A stretch of 64,000 bases of DNA. Origin: Streptomyces sp. NBC_00691 (lineage in GTDB: Bacteria; Actinomycetota; Actinomycetes; Streptomycetales; Streptomycetaceae). The notes below the pieces were generated by a model. The model saw only the letters and a program-made list of their open reading frames with translations, was not told the DNA's origin and searched no databases. How positions within the stretch are numbered: the stretch's first letter is position 1; each line of letters begins with the position of its first letter. This document shows positions 32,748 to 42,004 of the stretch, piece by piece. The DNA is taken from positions 5,310,501 through 5,374,500 of the forward strand of contig NZ_CP109007.1 in NCBI RefSeq assembly GCF_036226665.1, read 5' to 3'. The translations under genes were made by a program, and so were the position numbers.

Positions 32748-34367
32748 TCAGTGGGTCTCGGCGCCGACCTTCGGGAGCGTCTTGACCCCGGCGTCGCCGG
32801 CGTCGGCCGTGTAGTCCTCCGGGGAGGTCTCGTCGATGCCCTCGGGGGCCTTGACGGCCTTGAGGACGAAGGTCAGGACGACCGTGACGAGGACGTTGAG
32901 GAGGAAGGCGGTGAGACCGATGTAGCCGATCTCGCCGATGCCCGGGATCTCGGCGGAGGAGCCGCCGAAGTGCTTCTGTGTCGGGCTGGCGACCCCGTAC
33001 GCGGCGACGGTGCCGTAGATCATGCCGACGGCCCAGCCGGCGAGCAGCGCCCAGCGGTGGAACCAGCGGGTGAAGAGGCCGCCGACGAGGGCCGGGAATG
33101 TCTGCAGGATCCAGATGCCGCCGAGCAGCTGGAAGTTGATCGCGACCGTCTTGTCCATGGTGAGGACGAAGGCGAGCGCGCCGACCTTCACCAGGAGCGA
33201 GACCAGCTTGGAGACCTTGGTCTCCTGCGCCGGGGTCGCGTCCGGTTTGATGAAGTCCTTGTAGATGTTGCGGGTGAAGAGGTTGGCCGCGGCGATCGAC
33301 ATGATCGCGGCGGGCACGAGCGCGCCGATGCCGATGGCGGCGAAGGCGACGCCCGCGAACCAGTCCGGGAACATCGTCTCGAAGAGCTGCGGGATGGCGA
33401 GCTGGCCGTTCTTCACCTGGATCCCGGCGGCGATCGCCATGAAGCCGAGCAGCGCGAGCAGACCCAGCATCAGCGAGTACAGCGGCAGGATCGTGGTGTT
33501 GCGGCGGATGACCTCACGGCTCCGGGACGACAGGGTCGCCGTGATGGAGTGCGGGTACATGAAGAGCGCGAGGGCCGAGCCGAGCGCCAGCGTCGCGTAC
33601 GTCCACTGGCCCGCGTCGCCGGGGACGAGCGCGCCGCGCGGCTTGCCGGTCGCCGGGTTGGTCTGCGCGTACGCCTCGCCCGCCTTGGCGAAGATCTCGT
33701 CGAAGCCGCCCAGCTTGATCGGGATGTAGATGATCGCCACCGCGATGACGATGTAGATCAGGGTGTCCTTGACGAAGGCGATGAGCGCGGGCGCGCGCAG
33801 ACCCGAGGAGTACGTGTACGCCGCGAGGACACCGAAGGCGATGAGCAGCGGCAGGTCCTTGATGAACCAGTGGGTGTTCTCGCCGCCGCCGACGCCCATC
33901 ACGTCCAGGACGGCCTGGATGCCGACGAGCTGGAGCGCGATGTACGGCATGGTGGCGAGGATGCCGGTGACCGCCACCGCGAGGGACAGGCCCTTGGAGC
34001 CGAAGCGGCCGCGCACGAAGTCCGAGGTGGTGACGTACCCGTGCTTGTGCGAGACCGACCAGAGGCGCGGCAGGAAGGTGAAGATCAGCGGGTAGACGAG
34101 GATCGTGTACGGCACGGCGAAGAAGCCGGCCGCGCCCGCCGCGTAGATGGCCGCCGGGACGGCGACGAAGGTGTACGCGGTGTAGAGGTCGCCGCCCAGC
34201 AGGAACCAGGTCACCCAGGTGCCGAACGACCGGCCTCCCAGGCCCCATTCGTCGAGGCTGTCGTTCTCGGCCTTGCGCCAGCGCGCGGCCAGGAAGCCCA
34301 TGACCGTGACGGCCAGGAAGAAGAAGATGAAGACGGCGAGTGCGACGCCGTTCACGCCGTCCTTCAT
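32748..34367 (-). CDS. mctP: Sodium:solute symporter, monocarboxylate permease MctP-like
   Basis: A 539-residue SSS family transporter with about 13 membrane helices. Resemblance to the MctP subgroup includes GGRSFGTWVTWFLLGGDLYT (residues 44-63), VSHKHGYVTTSDFVRGRFGS (around 105) and the conserved LFMYPHSITATLSSRS (around 270). MctP carries monocarboxylates such as lactate, pyruvate or propionate. Its ATG overlaps the DUF3311 stop by ATGA, the usual pairing for this permease. The C-terminus is cytoplasmic and acidic. Confidence 0.85.
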   Translation of the reverse strand: MKDGVNGVALAVFIFFFLAVTVMGFLAARWRKAENDSLDEWGLGGRSFGTWVTWFLLGGDLYTAYTFVAVPAAIYAAGAAGFFAVPYTILVYPLIFTFLPRLWSVSHKHGYVTTSDFVRGRFGSKGLSLAVAVTGILATMPYIALQLVGIQAVLDVMGVGGGENTHWFIKDLPLLIAFGVLAAYTYSSGLRAPALIAFVKDTLIYIVIAVAIIYIPIKLGGFDEIFAKAGEAYAQTNPATGKPRGALVPGDAGQWTYATLALGSALALFMYPHSITATLSSRSREVIRRNTTILPLYSLMLGLLALLGFMAIAAGIQVKNGQLAIPQLFETMFPDWFAGVAFAAIGIGALVPAAIMSIAAANLFTRNIYKDFIKPDATPAQETKVSKLVSLLVKVGALAFVLTMDKTVAINFQLLGGIWILQTFPALVGGLFTRWFHRWALLAGWAVGMIYGTVAAYGVASPTQKHFGGSSAEIPGIGEIGYIGLTAFLLNVLVTVVLTFVLKAVKAPEGIDETSPEDYTADAGDAGVKTLPKVGAETH

Positions 34368-34618
34368 CGCTCGTCACCCCCCTTGCGGGCACGCTGGTCC
34401 AGCTGCCACAGCTTGTACGCGACCATGGTGAGCGCGGTGGAGATCAGTACCCAGAGCATCTGGTACCAGTAGAAGAACGGGATGCCCGCGAAGAGCGGTT
34501 CGACCTTCGCGTACGAGCTGACCCAGAGCATCGCCACGAACGGCGCGAACAGACAGACCGCGATCACCACCCTCAGGGGTGTGATGGTGGGTTGTTTCCC
34601 TTGTGTCGCTTCTGGCAT
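34364..34618 (-). CDS. DUF3311 small membrane protein, transporter partner
   Basis: An 84-residue protein with two transmembrane helices (VVIAVCLFAPFVAMLWVSSY and FYWYQMLWVLISTALTMVAY), the DUF3311 pattern. It is regularly encoded immediately before SSS permeases such as MctP and is probably an accessory subunit. ATG 34618 (MPEATQ) is the family-like start; the frame continues to 34687. It overlaps mctP by ATGA. Confidence 0.82.
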   Translation of the reverse strand: MPEATQGKQPTITPLRVVIAVCLFAPFVAMLWVSSYAKVEPLFAGIPFFYWYQMLWVLISTALTMVAYKLWQLDQRARKGGDER

Positions 34619-34758
34619 GGCGATTCCGGTCCCCTCGCTGATCACCTCGGTAATGGTGGGGAAATCTAGGGGACTGCTCCGCTCCATGGAACCCCCGTCC
34701 GCATAACGGATGGGACTACGTCAGCTGCGGTCGTGGGAGCGGTCCCTCGGCGCCGCGC

Positions 34759-35742
34759 TCAGAGCCAGCCCTCCTTGGCGGCCCGTACCCCGGCCTCGAA
34801 CCGGCTCCGCGCACCGAGTCTGTTCATCAGCTCCGAGCTCATCCGGCGCACGGTCCGCAGTGAGATCCCCAGCCGCCGGGCGGCGATGTCGTCCGTGCAG
34901 CCGATGCCGAGCAGCATGAGCAACTCCCTTTCCTGCGGGGAGAGGTCGTGCTCGTCGCGGCGCGGGCTCTCGCCGAACGGGGTGCCCGCGTCCCAGAGTC
35001 GGTCGAAGAGCACCACGAGCGCGTGCACCAGGCCGGGGCTGCGGACCTCCAGGGCGCCGGCGCGTCCGTCGTCCGGGTCGACGGGGACGAGCGCGGCCTC
35101 CCGGTCGACGATGACCATGAGCATCGGCACCACGGGCACCGTCCGTGCGTCGCCGCCCAGATCGCAGTACCAGCGCACGTATTCGACGGTCGGCGGGTCG
35201 TTGCGGAAGCTCTCCTGGTAGATCGACCGGATCTTCACGCCGCGTTCCAGGGCGAGTTGGTCGAGCGGCTGGCTCGCGTCCATGGTGTCGGGGAGCTGAG
35301 CGCCGCCCGGGAGCAGCGAGAGGCACTCGGTGCGGGCGTTCGCGGCCAGGTCCTCCAGGCGTTCCCGTACGTTGTCGAGGCCGGTGATGCGGTCGACCAG
35401 ATCGTGCCGGACGCCCGGCTCGGAGTGGTCCGCGTACGAGGCGAGGATGCCGGCGACGGCCCGCCCCGCGCGCTCGACCTGGCGTTTCCGCTTGCTCAGC
35501 TCGGCCTCGGCGCGGGAGAGCAGGAAGGAGAATCCGACGTCCGGGTTGAAGGGTTCGACCTCGCCGGAGGAGTCGTCCATCAGCACGAGTTTGAGGTCCG
35601 CGAGACAGGCGAGCGCCTCGCGGACCTCGGACGCGGGGCGGCCCAGATGGGCCGCCATCTCCGCCACGTCGTACTCGGGTCGCTCCAGGAGCAAGCGGTA
35701 GACGGCCTCCGTCGACTCCTTTATGCCGAGCGCCTCCAACAT
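34759..35742 (-). CDS. LuxR-type transcriptional regulator with TrmB-like N-terminus
   Basis: A 327-residue regulator. The N-terminal 65 residues form a TrmB-like winged helix (YRLLLERPEYDVAEMAAHLG), a helical and phospholipase-like sensor region follows (LSLLPGGAQLPD near 145, VYQESFRND-type segment near 175), and a C-terminal LuxR helix-turn-helix ends the protein (LSPQERELLMLL, then IAARRLGISLRTVRRMSSEL). ATG 35742 has GGGGGAGA upstream. A dre-like DasR site lies 86 bp upstream. It is last in the large minus-strand gene run. Confidence 0.85.
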   Translation of the reverse strand: MLEALGIKESTEAVYRLLLERPEYDVAEMAAHLGRPASEVREALACLADLKLVLMDDSSGEVEPFNPDVGFSFLLSRAEAELSKRKRQVERAGRAVAGILASYADHSEPGVRHDLVDRITGLDNVRERLEDLAANARTECLSLLPGGAQLPDTMDASQPLDQLALERGVKIRSIYQESFRNDPPTVEYVRWYCDLGGDARTVPVVPMLMVIVDREAALVPVDPDDGRAGALEVRSPGLVHALVVLFDRLWDAGTPFGESPRRDEHDLSPQERELLMLLGIGCTDDIAARRLGISLRTVRRMSSELMNRLGARSRFEAGVRAAKEGWL

Positions 35743-35827
35743 CCCGTATCTCCCCCTCGTCACGTTCCGTCGCGCGACCGCCCCGCATTCGTGATCGCGG
35801 TCGTCGATGCTAAGCGGGAGGAGCCAT

Positions 35828-35843
35828 CTAGGTCTAGACCAAT
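35828..35843 (-). promoter_or_regulatory. DasR-type operator (dre) before the LuxR gene
   Basis: CTAGGTCTAGACCAAT contains the perfect dre core GGTCTAGACC; the published consensus is close to ACTGGTCTAGACCACT. The TAG stop codon of the MMPL gene falls inside the core. It precedes the LuxR start by 86 bp. Confidence 0.65.
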
Positions 35844-37837
35844 TGGGGTGAAGTCCGAGGTACGGGACGCGCGGAGGGCGCGGGCGGGGTGCGCCGGCGG
35901 CCGGCGAGCGCGTCGAGCAGCGCCGCCATCGCGAACCCCGACACGAGCAGCGCCAGTTCGACCTGCGGACCGACCCCGACCGCGAGCACCGCGAGCGCGC
36001 CCGCCCCGGCCGCCACGGGCCCCGCCCACGAGGGGCCGCCCGCCGCCGACGCCACCGAGCGGTCCAGCGACACACAGAAGGCGAAGACGCCCACGACGAG
36101 GGGGACCCAGCCGGTGACGGCCCCGGTGCCCGGCGGGCCCCACTGCCACAGGACGGTGAGCGCACCCGCCGCGGCGACGGCGGCGAGAAGGGCGCGGAAC
36201 ACGGCACGGGCCGCCGTGCCCGCCGTGGTGAGGGCGGCGAGGGCGAGGAGGGCGGCGAGGGCGGCCGCCGGGATCGCGTAGGGGAGGAGCCCGTAGACGC
36301 CCTCCACGAGATCGCGGTCGACCACGCCCGAGCCACCGACCGTGGCGGGGGGCCCTCCCTCCGCGAGCGCCGACCGCAGCGCCGTCACCGTCGCCGCGCC
36401 CGCCGCCGTCATCGGCTCCTCCTCCGGTACGACCACGACCACGGCCGCACCGTCGCGACGCCACTCGGCCGCCGCGGGCGCCGCCGCGAGCAGCACCCCC
36501 GGGACCCGGGCCGCCCGCGCGGCCACGGCCGCCGCGTCCGCGCCCCGCGGAACCAGGACCTCCAGCGGGTTCAGGACCCCCGACGGCACCCCGGCCGCCG
36601 TCAGCCGGTCGAGGCCGTCGCGGGCCGGGCCGCTCGCCACCAGGGCGTGCGCCACCGGATTGCCGACCCGAAGATGCGTGGCCGCTCCGGCGAGCAGGAC
36701 GAGGAGGACCAGGCCGACCGCCGCCGGGACACGGCGGGACCGTCGCCCCACCCGTACCGGGGCCGCGGGTGCCGTCCGTGTCGTGCCCGGAGTCCGCGCC
36801 GTGCGCGCCACCCGGGCCGTCCCTGCCACCCGTTTCGTCGCCGCCGAGCGGAGCACCGGCGCCAGGGTCAGGGTCGCCGCCGTGCCCACCACCCACACCG
36901 CCAGCCCCGCGACCCCGACCGAACGCAGGAACGCCACCGGAACGAGCGCCAGGACAGCGCAGGCCGCCGCCCCCGCCGCACCGGCCGCCACCGCGGACCG
37001 GGCGGCGGTCTCCGGCGGCTGCGCCCACCGGTGCACCGAGAGCACCAGGGCCGTGACCGGCACCAGATAGACCACGATGAAGCTGATCTCGGTGAAGCCG
37101 GCCACCGCCTCCACCAGGACCAGCGCCCCCACCGAGGTCACCCCGGCGAGCAGCAGCGGCGCCAGGACCCCGAGCGGCGAACGGAACGCCAGGACCAGCA
37201 GCACCAGCAGCCCGAGCACACAGGCCGCCTTCACCGCGAGGGCCACCGCACCCGGCCCCGCCACCGCGCTGTCGTGCTGGAGCGGCAGCACGCCCGTCAC
37301 CTCGACCCGTGCCTCCGGCAGCGCCGGCCGCAGCCCCGCGCGCAGGGTGCCCGCAGCCTCCTCGACGGCCGCGAGCCCCGCGAGGTCCGGCTTCCCCGCG
37401 CCCGGGTAGACCAGCGCGTACACCGTGCGGCCGTCCGCGCCGAGGAACCCCTCGTCACCCGTGCCCGCGTACGAGACCGTCCGCGCCCCCGGGCCCGCCG
37501 CCCGCCGGACGGCGTCCGCGAACGCCCCGGCCGCGCCGGGGGCACGCACGTCCGCGGCCCCCGGCCAGGTCGCGACCGCGACCAGCGGGGCGACGGCGGC
37601 CCCGTTCCCGTACCGCTCCTGGACGGCCTGGTTCGCGCGGTGCCCCGGCCCGCCGGAGGCGGTGAACGACTGGTCCAGCCGGCCGAGCCCGGCCACCGCC
37701 GCCGCACCGCCGAGCAGCAGCACGAGCAGCCACACCACACCGACGGCCACCCGGTGCCGGAGCGCGAAATCCCGCACCCGTTCGGCCCGCCGCGTCCGCT
37801 TGGACCACTCGGCCCCTGCGGCCCGGTCAGTCGACAT
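35834..37837 (-). CDS. MMPL family (RND-type) transporter
   Basis: A 667-residue membrane transporter in two pseudo-repeats. Each repeat is one helix, an extracytoplasmic domain and a helix bundle (first TM VAVGVVWLLVLLLGGAAAVA, residues 31-50; bundles around 195-325 and 505-650). Such proteins export lipids or hydrophobic products. It is short for the family, and the conserved Asp-Tyr proton relay residues are not obvious. It overlaps the aldo/keto reductase gene by 11 bp, and a GAGGAAG site lies inside that gene. Its location suggests export of the locus product. Confidence 0.78.
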   Translation of the reverse strand: MSTDRAAGAEWSKRTRRAERVRDFALRHRVAVGVVWLLVLLLGGAAAVAGLGRLDQSFTASGGPGHRANQAVQERYGNGAAVAPLVAVATWPGAADVRAPGAAGAFADAVRRAAGPGARTVSYAGTGDEGFLGADGRTVYALVYPGAGKPDLAGLAAVEEAAGTLRAGLRPALPEARVEVTGVLPLQHDSAVAGPGAVALAVKAACVLGLLVLLVLAFRSPLGVLAPLLLAGVTSVGALVLVEAVAGFTEISFIVVYLVPVTALVLSVHRWAQPPETAARSAVAAGAAGAAACAVLALVPVAFLRSVGVAGLAVWVVGTAATLTLAPVLRSAATKRVAGTARVARTARTPGTTRTAPAAPVRVGRRSRRVPAAVGLVLLVLLAGAATHLRVGNPVAHALVASGPARDGLDRLTAAGVPSGVLNPLEVLVPRGADAAAVAARAARVPGVLLAAAPAAAEWRRDGAAVVVVVPEEEPMTAAGAATVTALRSALAEGGPPATVGGSGVVDRDLVEGVYGLLPYAIPAAALAALLALAALTTAGTAARAVFRALLAAVAAAGALTVLWQWGPPGTGAVTGWVPLVVGVFAFCVSLDRSVASAAGGPSWAGPVAAGAGALAVLAVGVGPQVELALLVSGFAMAALLDALAGRRRTPPAPSARPVPRTSPQLV

Positions 37838-38792
37838 CGTCGAGCCGCTTCCTCAGCTCGTCGTCCAGCCGCAGCCCCACCGCGCCGAGCGTCTCGTCCA
37901 GCTGCGCCGTCGAACTCGCCCCGATCACCGGGAGCACGGGCAGCTCACCGCCCAACGCCCAGGCCAGAACCACCTGGTTGGCGGTCACACCCAGCTCCGC
38001 CGCGACCTCCGCGAGCACCTTGAGGCGCCGCTCCGACCCCTCGTGCCGGTACTGCTCCGGCACCTCCTTGCCCGCGTCCGTGTACGCCCCCGTCAGCTGG
38101 GTCGTGTACGCCGTGAACGTCAGCTCCGGACGCGTCCCCAGATAGTCGAGCAGCTCCTCCGAGGCGTGCGGGTTCACCCCGAACTCCGCCCCGGGGCGCG
38201 GCCGCAGATAGGTGTACCGCTGCTGCACGGCCGCGTAGTCCGGCACCCCGGCGGCGACCGCCGCACCCCGCGACTCCTCGATCCGCCAGGCCGCGAAGTT
38301 GGAGCAGCCGGCCCGGCCGATCTTCCCCGTGTCCTCCAGCTCGCCGAAGGCCGCCATCGTCTCGGCGACCGGTGTCCGCCGGTCGTCGATGTGCGCGTAG
38401 TAGAGATCGATCCGGTCCGTGCCCAGGTTCCGCAGGCTCTCCTCCACCTGCCGGCGCAGCACCGGGGCCGAAAGCCCCTCCGCGCACTCCGGCCAGGCCG
38501 AACCGGGCGGGTCCGGCAGCGCGCCGACCTTGGTGGCGAGCACCATCTCGTCCCGGACGCCCCGGCTGCGCAGCCAGCGGCCGATCACCAGCTCGCTCTC
38601 TGCGCCGGTCGCGCCCGGCTCCCAGAAGGCGTAGGTGTTGGCGGTGTCGATGAAGGTGCCGCCGGCCTCGTGGAAGCGGTCGAGGACGGCGAAGGCGGCG
38701 GTCTCGTCGATCCGGGTGCCGAACGGCAGGGTGCCCAGGCACAGGGTGCTCACGCGGGGGCCCTCGGGGCCGCCCAGGTGGGTGTACTCCAT
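37827..38792 (-). CDS. Aldo/keto reductase
   Basis: A 321-residue NADPH-dependent aldo/keto reductase. The barrel and tetrad are visible: Asp and Tyr in FIDTANTYAFW (residues 47-57), Lys in VLATKVG (near 83) and His in YYAHIDD (near 124). The C-terminal cofactor region reads VLPVIGASSTAQLDE. Start ATG 38792 has AAGGGAAGAAG upstream. It could reduce a keto-sugar or aldehyde intermediate of the surrounding locus. Confidence 0.87.
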   Translation of the reverse strand: MEYTHLGGPEGPRVSTLCLGTLPFGTRIDETAAFAVLDRFHEAGGTFIDTANTYAFWEPGATGAESELVIGRWLRSRGVRDEMVLATKVGALPDPPGSAWPECAEGLSAPVLRRQVEESLRNLGTDRIDLYYAHIDDRRTPVAETMAAFGELEDTGKIGRAGCSNFAAWRIEESRGAAVAAGVPDYAAVQQRYTYLRPRPGAEFGVNPHASEELLDYLGTRPELTFTAYTTQLTGAYTDAGKEVPEQYRHEGSERRLKVLAEVAAELGVTANQVVLAWALGGELPVLPVIGASSTAQLDETLGAVGLRLDDELRKRLDDVD

Positions 38793-38809
38793 TGCTTCTT
38801 CCCTTTCTC

Positions 38810-39790
38810 TCACATGTGGGGGGTGGTGACGGTCAGCTCCTGGACCAGGTGGTCCGAGAGGCCCTCCGCGGCGCGGAAGCGGTACGAGCCGACCCGGGCG
38901 CCGCCACCGGTGAACGCCCAGTCGATCCGCCACAGCCGCAGCCGCGCGCGGGCGTTCCAGCTGGCCGGGACGGGCGAACGGCAGGCACCGATCGCGTCGC
39001 GCAGCGTGCGCGGCATCCGGCGGATGTCCCCGATGGCCGCGCTCGTGTTGAAGTCACCGGTCACCAGGACCGGGTGCGGGTTGCCCCGCAGGTCGGCGAC
39101 GAGCGCCGTGTACTCCCGGTCGCGGGCGGCGGCCCGGCGCCGCATGTCCCGGAGGAACGCCGGGCGCAGCGGGTTCATCACCGTCAGCTGCACCGGGATG
39201 TGCACGTTGTACGTGGACAGGATCCCGTCGCCGACCCGCAGGTCCACCCGGAGCGAGCAGGCGCCGACCGGCACGGGCGGACCGGCGGACGGGAACCGGG
39301 ACAGCGTCACGGAGTTGTTGTCGACGGCCAGATGATGACCGGGGAACGCGGCCCGGATCCGCTCCTCGTCGTCGATGTCCCAGACCTCGCCGCCCTCGAA
39401 GCCGTTCAGGTACTCCTGGAGGACGTACACGTCCGCCGAGAGGGAGCACAGGAAGGCGTAGAAGCGCTCGGGATCGCCGCCCTGGTTCCAGTGCTGAGTG
39501 TTCCAGGACACGAGCCGCAGTCCCTCCGCGGGTTCCGAACGGGGGCCCAGCGCCCGCAGGTTGATCCCGTTCTGTGTCCAGCCCGCCAGCAGGCAGCCCG
39601 CGGCGAGCGCCCCCGCCGTCCGTCCGCCGCTGACAGCGGCGGCCGCGAGCAGGGCGAGCGGTACGGCGGCGAAGACGAGCGGCGGCAGCAGGGAGACCGC
39701 GAGCCAGGGCCACCAGCGCCCGTTCAGCGCGAGGTGCAGGGCGAGGAACACCGCCCAGACCAGGGCGCAGGACAGCAGCACGTCGGTCAC
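38810..39790 (-). CDS. EEP-fold phosphodiesterase/phosphatase, membrane-anchored (copy 2)
   Basis: A 326-residue protein with three N-terminal membrane helices (to about residue 75) and an extracytoplasmic endonuclease/exonuclease/phosphatase domain. Catalytic motifs: VSWNTQHWN, VYVLQEY, VHIPVQ, VTGDFNTSA and LSDHLVQ. GTG 39790 overlaps the upstream stop by GTGA. The membrane anchor argues against DNA repair; dephosphorylation of a lipid-linked or secreted substrate is more likely. Confidence 0.82.
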   Translation of the reverse strand: MTDVLLSCALVWAVFLALHLALNGRWWPWLAVSLLPPLVFAAVPLALLAAAAVSGGRTAGALAAGCLLAGWTQNGINLRALGPRSEPAEGLRLVSWNTQHWNQGGDPERFYAFLCSLSADVYVLQEYLNGFEGGEVWDIDDEERIRAAFPGHHLAVDNNSVTLSRFPSAGPPVPVGACSLRVDLRVGDGILSTYNVHIPVQLTVMNPLRPAFLRDMRRRAAARDREYTALVADLRGNPHPVLVTGDFNTSAAIGDIRRMPRTLRDAIGACRSPVPASWNARARLRLWRIDWAFTGGGARVGSYRFRAAEGLSDHLVQELTVTTPHM

Positions 39791-40911
39791 CCGTTCCCCG
39801 GCAGGGACACCCACAGGTCCTGCACCGCGTGGTCGGAGAGCTTCTCGGGCTCGTTGAACTCGTACCGCTCGGCCTTCGCCCCGTTGCCCGTGAACGCCCA
39901 GTCGGTCCGCCAGAAGGGCTTCCAGCCTCCCTCCTCCCAGCTCGTGGGGTACGGGTCGGTGCTCACCTCCGCCGCGTCGTCGAGGCGCTCCCGCAGCGGG
40001 CCGAGGTCGGACATCGCCGCCGTGGCGTTGAAGTCACCGGCCACCACGACCGGGTTGCGGTTGGCCGCGAGGTCGGCCTCCAGGCCGGCGTACTGCGCCC
40101 GGCGCGGGGCGAACCGTTCCCGCATGTGGCGGTAGAAGGCGGCGGAGAGCAGCCCGTCCGGCATGCTGTTCCACACCGGCATGTGCACGTTGTAGAACGA
40201 CACCGTCCGGTCCCCGACCCGCACATCCGTCCGCAGCACCTTGTTCTCCCGGTACTCCGCCTGCCAGTCCGCCCCCGGCGGCAGGTCGCCGGCCGGGCCC
40301 ACGGCCGGCTGCCGCAGGATCGGGAAGCGGGAGAGCGTCACCAGCTCGCCCCGGACCGCGACCTGGTAGCCGGGGAACTCCCGGCGCAGCCGCGCCAGGT
40401 CGTCGATCGGCAGCTTGGCCTTACGGTCGGCGGTCACGTGCTGGTACTCGTGCAGCAGGTACACGTCCGCGTCCTTCGCCTTCAGGAAGGCGTAGAAGTG
40501 ATCCTGGGTCCCGAGCAGTTGGTTCCACGAGTTGGTGTTCCAGGCGAAGACCCGCACGGAGTCGGGCCCGGGCCTCGGCTCCGACCGCCACAGCGCCGCC
40601 GGGTCGAAGCCCGACTGCCCGAAGCCCACGGCCAGGGCGAGCGCGGCGGCCGCGAGGCTCCGCCACCGGGCTGCGCCCCGGGCGAGCGGAGTCAGGGCGG
40701 CGAGCAGCAGCGGGACCAGGGCGAAGGCGGCCGGCGGGACGATGCCCACCAGATGCCCGAGCCAGATCCGGCCGTCCGCCGCCCACTCGACGAGGAGGAG
40801 GACGAGCCAGCCGAGCGCCGCGCCGAGGACGAGCCGGTTCAGGCGCCGCCGGGCCGGGGCGACCGGTACGGCCGCGGCCGGGGCCTCCACCGGCGCGAGC
40901 GTGTCAGCCAC
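39787..40911 (-). CDS. EEP-fold phosphodiesterase/phosphatase, membrane-anchored (copy 1)
   Basis: A 374-residue paralogue of the next gene. Three N-terminal helices (LVLGAALGWLVLLLVEW to about residue 100) anchor an EEP domain with VFAWNTNSWN, VYLLHEYQ, VHMPVWNSM, VVAGDFNATA and the terminal LSDHAVQDL. All metal and catalytic residues of the fold appear present. It overlaps the GT-2 gene upstream by 8 bp and the second EEP gene by GTGA, a sign of tight coupling. A role in removing phosphate from a polyprenyl-linked sugar is inference. Confidence 0.82.
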   Translation of the reverse strand: MADTLAPVEAPAAAVPVAPARRRLNRLVLGAALGWLVLLLVEWAADGRIWLGHLVGIVPPAAFALVPLLLAALTPLARGAARWRSLAAAALALAVGFGQSGFDPAALWRSEPRPGPDSVRVFAWNTNSWNQLLGTQDHFYAFLKAKDADVYLLHEYQHVTADRKAKLPIDDLARLRREFPGYQVAVRGELVTLSRFPILRQPAVGPAGDLPPGADWQAEYRENKVLRTDVRVGDRTVSFYNVHMPVWNSMPDGLLSAAFYRHMRERFAPRRAQYAGLEADLAANRNPVVVAGDFNATAAMSDLGPLRERLDDAAEVSTDPYPTSWEEGGWKPFWRTDWAFTGNGAKAERYEFNEPEKLSDHAVQDLWVSLPGNG

Positions 40912-41992
40912 GGGAAGCCCCCGCGGCCACCCCGGCCGCTCCCGCCGCCGTCGGAAGGTCCGTCCCGGCTGTCGGCGCGGGAAGGTCCGGCCGGGGCTGG
41001 GGGTCGTACAGGTGCCGGAACCGCTTCGAGCACAGCCACTGCGCCCCCGCGACCCCGATCGCCGCGAACACCGTCAGGTTCACCAGGAAGTTGACGGCCA
41101 CGAAGTACCCGAGGAACAGCCGCCCGCGGTGCCGCCTCACCTCCCGGTACATGTCCAGGTCGCCCCACACGCCGAGTACGAACAGGGCGAGCGGCAGCAG
41201 CGCCCACAGCGCTCCCCACAGCACCGGCGCGGCGAGCGCGGCCACCGTCAGGGGCGCGGCGAGGCTGGCCCCGGCGCGCGGACCGGTGACGAAGCCGCCC
41301 TGGAGGTGCCGTCTGCCGAGGATGAGCGGGACGGCGAGCCGGGCGCGGGCGAAGACCTTGTCGAGGACGATCCGCACGGTGTCGTCGTGGTCGTGCCGGC
41401 CGCGCACCTCCAGGGAGCTGAGCACCGTGTACCGCTCCGAGATGCGGCGCCCGTAGTCCTGGTCCTCGGTGTGCCGCAGGATCGGGTTGAACGGTCCGAC
41501 CTCGTCGAAGACGCGGCGGGGGATCGCCAGGATCGCGGTGTGGACGGTGTCGATGACCCCCTCGGACTTCAGCAGCAGGTAGTACTGCTGGAGCGAGCGG
41601 TACTCCTCGATCAGGCTGTCGCGGATGAGCGGCTCCGGCTCGTAGGTGCCGCAGATCGCCCCGTACCCCTGTCCGGAGCCGAGGAGTTCGACGGACTTGG
41701 CGACGGCGTCGGGGTGCATGGCGACGTCGGAGTCGAGGAAGACGAGGATCTCGCCCGAGGAGAGTTCGGCGCCGAGGTTGCGGGCGACCGCGACCCCGCC
41801 GTTGACGCCGGTGGAGACCACCCGGGCGCCGGCCGCCGCGGCGATCGCGGCGGAGTCGTCGGTGGAGCAGTCGTCGACGACGAGGACCTCGATGTTCGGG
41901 TACGTCTGGGCGAGGGCGGCCTCGACGCACAGGCCGATCGAGCGGCCGTAGTTGTAGTTGGGGACGATGACGGAGACCAGCGGAACGGACAT
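40904..41992 (-). CDS. Glycosyltransferase family 2 with C-terminal membrane helices
   Basis: A 362-residue GT-2 enzyme. The GT-A domain shows VSVIVPNYNYGRSI (residues 6-19), VLVVDDCSTDDS (near 37) and the DxD metal motif FLDSDVAMHP (near 85), with a catalytic acidic ED in HTEDQDYGRR (near 175). Three or so C-terminal helices (residues 235-325) anchor it in the membrane. It probably uses a nucleotide or polyprenyl-phosphate sugar. ATG 41992 has AGGAG upstream. Confidence 0.88.
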   Translation of the reverse strand: MSVPLVSVIVPNYNYGRSIGLCVEAALAQTYPNIEVLVVDDCSTDDSAAIAAAAGARVVSTGVNGGVAVARNLGAELSSGEILVFLDSDVAMHPDAVAKSVELLGSGQGYGAICGTYEPEPLIRDSLIEEYRSLQQYYLLLKSEGVIDTVHTAILAIPRRVFDEVGPFNPILRHTEDQDYGRRISERYTVLSSLEVRGRHDHDDTVRIVLDKVFARARLAVPLILGRRHLQGGFVTGPRAGASLAAPLTVAALAAPVLWGALWALLPLALFVLGVWGDLDMYREVRRHRGRLFLGYFVAVNFLVNLTVFAAIGVAGAQWLCSKRFRHLYDPQPRPDLPAPTAGTDLPTAAGAAGVAAGASRG

Positions 41993-42004
41993 GATCGGGT
42001 TCTC

